From Atlantibacter hermannii (GTDB lineage Bacteria > Pseudomonadota > Gammaproteobacteria > Enterobacterales > Enterobacteriaceae), in NCBI RefSeq assembly GCF_009907385.1, contig NZ_JAAATR010000005.1, forward strand, positions 1 through 64,000: a stretch of 64,000 nucleotides of DNA. The letters run 5' to 3'. A model generated the notes under the pieces. The model worked only from the letters and a program-made list of their open reading frames with translations. It made no database searches and was not told the DNA's origin. This document shows positions 58,431 to 64,000 of the stretch, piece after piece (the first letter of the stretch is position 1; every line of letters begins with the position of its first letter). The translations under genes were made by a program, and so were the position numbers.

Positions 58431-59382
58431 ACCATTCCTTATGCTTCAGCGGGTTCGCCATGGCCCCGAGAATATCCGACAGCACGTTAACCGCGATCAC
58501 CAGCGCGCCAATCACCATCACCCCGGCGGAAATCGCCGCATAATCCTGCTGGCGGATGGCGTTAATCAGCCAGCGCCCCAGCCCAGGCCAGCTAAACACC
58601 ATTTCGGTGATCATCGCCAGCGTCAGCATGGTGGAGAATTGCAGGCCCAGACGCGGGATCACCGGCGGCAGGGCGTTATGCAGCACGTGGCGGCGCAAAA
58701 TGGTGATCCGCGACAGGCCGCGCGTGGCGGCCGCTTTCACATAGTTTTGATCGAACACCTCGATGGTGCTGATGCGCATCAGGCGGATCACTTCGGTGGT
58801 GGGTGCCAGCGCCAGGGTCAGCACCGGCAGCACCATATGGCGCACGGCGCTGATAATCATCTCATCGCGCCACGGGGAATCCGACAGCCAGGCGTCAACC
58901 AGCGCGAAACCGGTCACCTGCTTAACCTCATACAGCAGGTCGAAGCGGCCTGAAACCGGCAGCCAGCCCAGGGTAAGCGAGAAAAACAGCGTCAGCAGCA
59001 ACGCCAGCCAGAACACCGGAATCGACAGGCCCACCAGCGCCAGCCCGCTGATAAAGGTGTCCTGCCATTTATTGCGCAAAATCCCTGCCAGCATCCCCAC
59101 CGGGATGCCCACCAGCAGCGCAAAGCCAAACGCCAGAAAGCACAGTTCCATCGTGGCCGGGAAAACGTCCCGCAGCTGAGCGGTGATGGGCTGGCCGTTG
59201 ATGCTGGACACGCCGAAATCCCAGTGCAGCACGCCGTCAAACCAGAACCACCAGGCATTCCACAGCGACGCGCCCTGAAGCGGGGCGTGCGGTGTAAAGT
59301 AGCTCAGGCAGAAGCCGACAATGCTTAAAAACAGCAGCGTCACCAGCAAAAGCAATAAGCGACGCAGGGTAAAAATAATCAT
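58417..59382 (-). CDS. sapB: Sap transporter permease SapB
   Basis: A DppB/OppB-type inner-membrane permease, 321 residues, six helices; the EAA loop is [24 protein letters not shown] (about 210-233). It overlaps sapA by four bases (ATGA). Confidence 0.95.
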   Translation of the reverse strand: MIIFTLRRLLLLLVTLLFLSIVGFCLSYFTPHAPLQGASLWNAWWFWFDGVLHWDFGVSSINGQPITAQLRDVFPATMELCFLAFGFALLVGIPVGMLAGILRNKWQDTFISGLALVGLSIPVFWLALLLTLFFSLTLGWLPVSGRFDLLYEVKQVTGFALVDAWLSDSPWRDEMIISAVRHMVLPVLTLALAPTTEVIRLMRISTIEVFDQNYVKAAATRGLSRITILRRHVLHNALPPVIPRLGLQFSTMLTLAMITEMVFSWPGLGRWLINAIRQQDYAAISAGVMVIGALVIAVNVLSDILGAMANPLKHKEWYALR

Positions 59383-61019
59383 GGCGCTTTCACCTCCGCC
59401 TCGTCCCGGGAAACCCCGGCGAATGACGCATTGCCGAACGGGCTCAATACCAGCCCTTTGATATCATAGCGCGACGCCTGCAGACGCAGGGAGGACGCCA
59501 GCGGCAGCACCGGCAGCTCCTTCGCCAGTATCCGCTGGGCCTGATCGTAGGCGTCGATGCGCGCCGCCAGCTGCTGTGAGGAGAGCGCTCGTTGCAGTAC
59601 CTCGTCGAATTCACGGTTGCACCAGTGGGCGACGTTGCTCTGCGAGCGGATCGCTGCACAGCTTAATAACGGGCGGAAGAAGCTGTCCGGGTCGTTACTG
59701 TCGGTGGCCCAGCCAGCCAGCGTCAGGTCGTGATTCATATCCATCAGACGCGCCTCCTGGAAACGGCCCTCTACCGGCACGATCACTACCGTCACGCCCA
59801 CCTGGGCCAGGTCGGCCTGAATCAACTCGGCGGTTTTGAGCGGGCTGGGGTTCCAGGCCTGAGAACTGGTCGGCACCCACAATTGCAGGGTTAAATTCTG
59901 TACGCCCAGCGCTTCAAGCTGCGCTTTGGCCCTGGCGGGATCGTACTCGGTGATTTTCGCATCGTTATCATAGGCCCACGAGGCACGCGGCAAAATCGAC
60001 GCGGCGGTTTCGGCGGTGCCGTAATAAATTGACTGCATCAGGCGTTGATTGTTGATGGCCAGCGCCAGCGCATGGCGTACCGCCGGGTTATTCAGCGGCG
60101 CTTTATTGGTGTTGAATCCGAGATAGGCGATGTTCATCCCGGGGCGCAGCGTCAGGCGCAGGCGCGGGTCGTCGCGTAAAATCGACAACTGGCTGGCGGC
60201 GGGCCAGGCCAGCACATCGCATTCGCCGGTCAGCAATTTTGATAAGCGTCCGGTGCCGCCGGAACCCAGATCGATGACCACCTGCGGCATCAGCGGCTTA
60301 CCGCGCCAGAAATTATCGTGACGCGCCAGGCGGATAAATTGCCCGGCGCGGTACTCCCGCAGCTTAAAGGGACCGGTGCCTACCGGTTCGCGATCCAGCA
60401 TCTCCTGGCGGTCGGCCTTAGCCAGTTTCGCGGCGTATTCCGCCGACATCACCGACGCGTAATGGGTCGCCAGATGCCATAAGAACGAGGCGTCTGGCTG
60501 AGCGAGGCGAAACTCAATACTGTATTCGCCAATTTTCCGCACGCTTTTCACGGTATCGGCAAATTGCAGACTGTCGAAATAGGGGTAACTCGCGCCGTTG
60601 ACGCTGTGCCAGGGATTATTGCGATCGAAAATACGCTGGAAGCTGAATACCACGTCATCGGCATTGAGCGGACGGGTCGGCGTAAACCAGGCGGTAGTCT
60701 GGAACTGCACGTTACGGCGCAGGTGAAAGCGATAGGTGGCGCCGTTATCCAGCACTTCCCAGCTGTCAGCCAGTTCGGAAGCCAGCCGGTAGGTATAGGG
60801 GTCGACGTCCAGCAACCGGTCATACAGCTGGGCGGCCAGGGTATCAACGGTGAGACCGCTACCCGCTTTTTGCGGATTAAAGGTATTGACCTGTCCGCTG
60901 ACGCAATAGACAAACCCGCTCTGGCGAATATCGGCAAGGGGTTTTGGGGCAGGGGCCGCATGGGCGTACCCGCCGGAAATGCCGAGCGCCATTATCAGGG
61001 AAGACAAAAATACGCGCAT
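59379..61019 (-). CDS. sapA: Periplasmic substrate-binding protein SapA
   Basis: A family 5 solute-binding protein, relative of OppA and DppA, feeding the Sap transporter. It is 546 residues from ATG 61019 ([13 protein letters not shown]...), with a signal peptide ending near AHA; a TTG eight codons earlier is not needed. The start [24 protein letters not shown] and the [16 protein letters not shown] region match E. coli SapA. Substrates are cationic peptides in pathogens; substrate here is unproven. Confidence 0.95.
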   Translation of the reverse strand: MRVFLSSLIMALGISGGYAHAAPAPKPLADIRQSGFVYCVSGQVNTFNPQKAGSGLTVDTLAAQLYDRLLDVDPYTYRLASELADSWEVLDNGATYRFHLRRNVQFQTTAWFTPTRPLNADDVVFSFQRIFDRNNPWHSVNGASYPYFDSLQFADTVKSVRKIGEYSIEFRLAQPDASFLWHLATHYASVMSAEYAAKLAKADRQEMLDREPVGTGPFKLREYRAGQFIRLARHDNFWRGKPLMPQVVIDLGSGGTGRLSKLLTGECDVLAWPAASQLSILRDDPRLRLTLRPGMNIAYLGFNTNKAPLNNPAVRHALALAINNQRLMQSIYYGTAETAASILPRASWAYDNDAKITEYDPARAKAQLEALGVQNLTLQLWVPTSSQAWNPSPLKTAELIQADLAQVGVTVVIVPVEGRFQEARLMDMNHDLTLAGWATDSNDPDSFFRPLLSCAAIRSQSNVAHWCNREFDEVLQRALSSQQLAARIDAYDQAQRILAKELPVLPLASSLRLQASRYDIKGLVLSPFGNASFAGVSRDEAEVKAP

Positions 61020-61109
61020 AAGTTTTTGAGTTATTTTGACCAATAGTCAAAGTGTATCGCACTTAGTGGGGCCAGGGAAAAATCTCTGCGCCAGTTGGCG
61101 CAAAAGCCA

Positions 61110-62090
61110 TCACTGGGCGGCGATCTCGTGCTTTTTCAACAGGGCGCGCAGCTGGTGATAGGTCACCCCCAGTAACTGCGCGGCGCGTTTCTGATTGTAT
61201 TTCGCCTGCGCCAGACTGGCTTCCACCAGCGCTTTTTCGCTCTGCTGCTGCCACTGGCGTAAATCGAGCGGCAGGGCGGGTAAGTCGTGTTCAGCCATTT
61301 CAGTTTTTTGCGGCGCGGGGCGGGAAAACGGGTCGACAATAATCGTATCCACCGGGGTTTCGCTGGTGCCGTGGCGATAAATCGAACGCTCTACCACGTT
61401 TTTCAGCTCGCGGATATTGCCCGGCCAGCCATACTCCAGCAGGGTTTGTTCGGCTTCCGGGGTAAAGCCGGGAAACAGCAGCCAGCCGAGTTCGCGGCAC
61501 ATCTGGATGGCAAACTGTTCCGCCAGCAGCATGATATCGCTACGCCGCTCGCGCAGCGGTGGGAGCTGCACCACGTCAAACGCCAGCCGGTCGAGCAGGT
61601 CGGCGCGGAAGGTCCCTTCCTCGACCAGATCCGGCAGGCTGGCGTTGGTGGCGCACACCAGACGCACATTGACCTGCAACGGCTGGCTGCCCCCCACGCG
61701 CTCCAGCTCGCCATATTCAATAACCCTGAGCAGCTTTTCCTGCACCATCATCGGCGCGGTCGCCAGCTCATCGAGAAACAGCGTTCCGCCGTCGGCGCGC
61801 TCAAACCGGCCCGGGTGGCGCTTCTGCGCGCCGGTAAACGCGCCCGCTTCATGGCCGAACAGTTCGGAATCCAGCAGATTTTCATTCAGCGCCGCGCAGT
61901 TCAGCGAGATAAACGGCCCCTGCCAGCGGCGCGACAAAAAGTGAATGCGGCTGGCAATCAGCTCCTTACCGGTCCCGCGCTCGCCAGTCACCAGCACCGG
62001 TTTATCCAGCGGCGCCAGCCGCGATACCTGCTCCAGCACTTCAAGGAAGCTATTGGCCTCGCCAATGAGATTATCTTTATATTCTGCCAT
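61110..62090 (-). CDS. pspF: Psp operon transcriptional activator PspF
   Basis: A sigma-54-dependent enhancer-binding protein with no receiver domain; PspA binds and restrains it until membrane stress. It is 326 residues from ATG 62090, matching the E. coli start MAEYKDNL; the frame continues upstream to 62135. The AAA+ core has Walker A GERGTGKE (about 36), the sigma-54-contacting GAFTGA (about 83) and Walker B GGTLFLDEL (about 101). The C-terminal helix-turn-helix is YNQKRAAQLLGVTYHQLRALLKKH. It is divergent from pspA. Confidence 0.96.
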   Translation of the reverse strand: MAEYKDNLIGEANSFLEVLEQVSRLAPLDKPVLVTGERGTGKELIASRIHFLSRRWQGPFISLNCAALNENLLDSELFGHEAGAFTGAQKRHPGRFERADGGTLFLDELATAPMMVQEKLLRVIEYGELERVGGSQPLQVNVRLVCATNASLPDLVEEGTFRADLLDRLAFDVVQLPPLRERRSDIMLLAEQFAIQMCRELGWLLFPGFTPEAEQTLLEYGWPGNIRELKNVVERSIYRHGTSETPVDTIIVDPFSRPAPQKTEMAEHDLPALPLDLRQWQQQSEKALVEASLAQAKYNQKRAAQLLGVTYHQLRALLKKHEIAAQ

Positions 62091-62189
62091 GATGAAATTG
62101 ACCACTTGTTGGTGGATATGACTACTCTTAAACATATCATACCTGACGGCAGTCTGCGTAAACGTAGTAAAAACAATAAATTACAAAAC

Positions 62190-62205
62190 TGGCACGATGT
62201 TTGTA
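62190..62205 (+). promoter_or_regulatory. Sigma-54 promoter of pspA
   Basis: TGGCACGATGTTTGTA fits the sigma-54 -24/-12 pattern TGGCAC-N5-TTGC with GT in place of GC at -12, as also found in E. coli pspA. PspF sites are expected in the 100 bases upstream, within the pspF-pspA gap. Confidence 0.88.
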
Positions 62206-62265
62206 TTAGTTATGGCGAAATCGAGCAGGGCGCGTGACGCCCGAAAAATTAAAGAGGATTGAGTT

Positions 62266-62934
62266 ATGGGTATTTTTTCTCGTTTTGCCGACATCGTGAA
62301 CGCCAACATCAACTCCCTGCTGGAAAAAGCAGAGGACCCGCAAAAGCTGGTGCGTCTGATGATTCAGGAAATGGAAGACACCTTAGTCGAAGTGCGTTCC
62401 ACCTCCGCGCGCGCGCTGGCTGAAAAGAAACAGCTGAGCCGTCGCATTGAGCAGGCAACAGCCCAGCAGGCCGAGTGGCAGGAAAAAGCCGAACTGGCGC
62501 TGCGTAAAGATAAAGACGACTTAGCCCGTGCGGCGCTGATTGAAAAACAGAAGCTGACCGACCTGATTACGGTGCTGACCGACGAAGCGACTCAGGTTGA
62601 CGAAACCCTGGCGCGGATGAAAACCGAAATCGGTGAGCTGGAGAACAAACTTCAGGAAACCCGCGCTCGCCAGCAGGCGTTGACGCTGCGCCATCAGGCA
62701 GCCTCGTCCTCACGCGACGTGCGCCGCCAGCTCGACAGCGGCAAAATTGATGAAGCCATGGCGCGTTTCGAATCGTTTGAGCGCCGTATCGATCACATGG
62801 AAGCCGAAGCTGAAAGCCAGCGTTTTGGCAAACAAAAAAATCTCGATCAGCAATTTGCCGATCTCAAAGCGGACGATGAAATCAGCGCTCAACTGGCTGC
62901 GCTTAAAGCCAAAGTACAGCGCGACGTTGAATAA
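62266..62934 (+). CDS. pspA: Phage shock protein A
   Basis: An ESCRT-III/Vipp1-family membrane effector that stabilises a leaking inner membrane and, when unstressed, inhibits PspF. It is 222 residues, almost all coiled coil; an N-terminal amphipathic helix ([24 protein letters not shown], about 2-25) binds anionic lipid. First gene of the operon with AAAGAGGA upstream of ATG. Confidence 0.97.
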   Translation: MGIFSRFADIVNANINSLLEKAEDPQKLVRLMIQEMEDTLVEVRSTSARALAEKKQLSRRIEQATAQQAEWQEKAELALRKDKDDLARAALIEKQKLTDLITVLTDEATQVDETLARMKTEIGELENKLQETRARQQALTLRHQAASSSRDVRRQLDSGKIDEAMARFESFERRIDHMEAEAESQRFGKQKNLDQQFADLKADDEISAQLAALKAKVQRDVE

Positions 62935-62941
62935 TAATCTG

Positions 62942-62967
62942 GCTGCGGCGACATGACGCGCCGCAGC
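62942..62967 (+). other. Stem-loop between pspA and pspB
   Basis: GCTGCGGCG (62942-62950) pairs exactly with CGCCGCAGC (62959-62967). It is followed by GCCTTTACT rather than a T-run, so it likely reduces read-through and stabilises pspA mRNA. This agrees with PspA being made in excess over PspB-D. Confidence 0.65.
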
Positions 62968-62990
62968 GCCTTTACTGTCAAGGAGTACAC

Positions 62991-63215
62991 ATGAGCGCAC
63001 TTTTTCTCGCCATACCGCTGACCATTTTCGTGCTGTTCGTCGCGCCGATCTGGCTGTGGTTGCACTACAGCAACCGCAATTCGCGCAGCGAGTTAAGTCA
63101 AAGCGAACAGCAGCGGCTGGCGCAACTGACTGAAGAGGCTCGCCGGATGCGCGAACGCATTCAGTCGCTGGAACAGATTCTGGATGCCGAACACCCCAAC
63201 TGGAGAAATGACTAA
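62991..63215 (+). CDS. pspB: Phage shock protein B
   Basis: A 74-residue inner-membrane protein: one N-terminal helix (about 3-24) and a cytoplasmic coiled coil with leucine heptads. It works with PspC to sense membrane stress and draw PspA away from PspF. Its stop overlaps the pspC start by one base (TAATG). Confidence 0.96.
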   Translation: MSALFLAIPLTIFVLFVAPIWLWLHYSNRNSRSELSQSEQQRLAQLTEEARRMRERIQSLEQILDAEHPNWRND

Positions 63216-63574
63216 TGACCCCCTCTTTTGGAAATCGCAAACTGTGGCGTATTCCCCAGCAGGGCATGGTTAAAGGGGTATGCGCGGGCGTCGCGCAGTA
63301 TCTCGACGTGCCGGTGAAGCTGGTGCGCCTGATCGTCGTGCTGTCGATGTTTTTCGGTCTGTTCTTTTTTACCCTGGTGGCGTATATCGCCCTGACGTTT
63401 ATTCTCGACCCGATGCCGGAAGGCGCAGAACAGGGCGAAGGCGCGCCGCGCAGCAGCGATTTGCTGAACGACGCCGATGCCCAACTGGCCGAATCCGAGC
63501 AGCGCTTACGCGCGATGGAGCGTTACGTGACCTCGGACACGTTCACATTGCGCAGCCGTTTTCGTCAGCTTTAA
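63215..63574 (+). CDS. pspC: Phage shock protein C
   Basis: A 119-residue sensor with one central transmembrane helix (about 39-65) preceded by the PspC-domain motif GMVKGVCAGVAQYLDVPVKLVRL. It acts with PspB in sensing and responds to mislocalised secretins. Confidence 0.96.
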   Translation: MTPSFGNRKLWRIPQQGMVKGVCAGVAQYLDVPVKLVRLIVVLSMFFGLFFFTLVAYIALTFILDPMPEGAEQGEGAPRSSDLLNDADAQLAESEQRLRAMERYVTSDTFTLRSRFRQL

Positions 63575-63592
63575 CCTCTGTCTGGAGAGCGA

Positions 63593-63817
63593 ATGAAACA
63601 AACCCGTTGGCAGCAGGCTTCAGTGAAAGCGCGTCCCGGTCTGAAACTGGCCGGTAAACTGATCATTCTCGGCGCATTGCGCTACGGGCCTGCCGGCGTG
63701 GCTGGCTGGGCGGTGAAGTCGGTCGCACGACGTCCGGTTAAAATGCTGCTGGCCTTCGCCCTCGAACCGCTGTTAAAACGCCTGGCGGCCCGACTGTCGC
63801 GCAATTTCAAACCCTGA
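63593..63817 (+). CDS. pspD: Phage shock protein D
   Basis: A 74-residue peripheral inner-membrane protein of unknown detailed role, basic and with a hydrophobic middle ([20 protein letters not shown]). It is the last psp gene here; pspE, present in E. coli, is missing, because ycjX starts only about 100 bases downstream. Confidence 0.94.
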   Translation: MKQTRWQQASVKARPGLKLAGKLIILGALRYGPAGVAGWAVKSVARRPVKMLLAFALEPLLKRLAARLSRNFKP

Positions 63818-63855
63818 TCCACAAAAAACCCATCGCAAGGGCACAACGGGGACGT

Positions 63856-63881
63856 GCCTGACCGCTAAATCATCCCCATAA
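63856..63881 (+). promoter_or_regulatory. Possible sigma-32 promoter of ycjX
   Basis: CCCCAT at 63874-63879 is a perfect heat-shock -10 core, but the -35 side (GCCTGAC near 63856-63862) is a poor match to CTTGAA. ycjX is in the E. coli sigma-32 regulon, which supports the reading. Confidence 0.3.
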
Positions 63882-63918
63882 TAGCCTTATCAATCCGCTT
63901 GTTCGAAAACAGGATGAC

Positions 63919-64000
63919 GATGAAGCGAATCAAGACTGAACTCAATGCGCTGGTCAACCGCGGCGTCGATCGCCATCTGCGGCTGGCCGTCACCGGCCTG
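63919..64000 (+). CDS. ycjX: YcjX family P-loop protein (5' part only)
   Basis: The first 27 codons of ycjX (MKRIKTELNALVNRGVDRHLRLAVTGL), a DUF463 GTPase-like protein that accompanies the psp response and heat shock; the P-loop should follow directly after the window edge. ATG 63919 has AGGA five bases upstream. Confidence 0.9.

Overview
The window is a core chromosomal stretch from a member of the Enterobacteriaceae. Gene content and order follow the E. coli 27-29 min region (opp - yciU - clsA - tonB - yciABC - ompW - trp - rluB - topA - cysB - acnA - lapAB - pyrF - osmB - rnb - fabI - sap - psp). Protein sequences are close to, but clearly distinct from, E. coli. The core is GC-rich. A DSF-type rpfF/rpfR pair, the absence of yciEFG, yciQ, ycjD, pspE and the ycjM-V sugar cluster, and a non-E. 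coli potassium channel beside opp point to the Enterobacter/Kosakonia/Cronobacter side of the family. The genus cannot be fixed from sequence reading alone.

Region by region. 1-6266: oligopeptide permease oppABCDF with a long leader. Positions 1-35 are an exact inverted copy of the part of oppA that encodes the end of its signal peptide. 6284-13703: a voltage-gated K+ channel with a zinc ribbon, yciU, clsA, yciY, yciI, tonB, yciA-yciB, a frameshifted yciC, a YkgJ-type Cys-cluster protein and ompW. 14222-20994: the complete trp operon (trpEDCBA, minus strand) with leader peptide, attenuator and TrpR operator. 21069-34978: rnm, yciO, rluB, btuR-yciK, sohB, yciN, topA, cysB, three very small genes (ymiA, a yciX-like gene and ymiC), acnA and ribA. 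35182-40510: pgpB, lapAB, pyrF-yciH, osmB, yciT, yciZ. 40720-47070: rpfF convergent with its receptor rpfR (pdeR/gmr of E. coli), then rnb and yciW. 47279-55722: fabI, an AT-rich control region, and a chaperone-usher fimbrial operon (major subunit, chaperone, usher, two paralogous adhesins) of visibly lower GC than its surroundings. 55740-64000: sapABCDF (minus strand), pspF, pspABCD and the first 27 codons of ycjX.

The genes mostly serve import and envelope upkeep (opp, sap, tonB, ompW, clsA, pgpB, lapAB, psp), tryptophan synthesis, and RNA/DNA processing (rnm, rluB, topA, rnb). The accessory parts are signalling (rpfF/rpfR: a cis-2-unsaturated fatty-acid signal coupled to cyclic-di-GMP) and adhesion (fimbriae), which plausibly act on the same attached/motile decision.

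The observations most worth a second look are the inverted oppA fragment at the left edge (possible invertible or rearranged oppA locus), the complete DSF synthase/receptor pair with paired operator-like sites before rpfF, the fimbrial island with a perfect 22-bp palindrome upstream and two adhesins, and the one-base frameshift in yciC.
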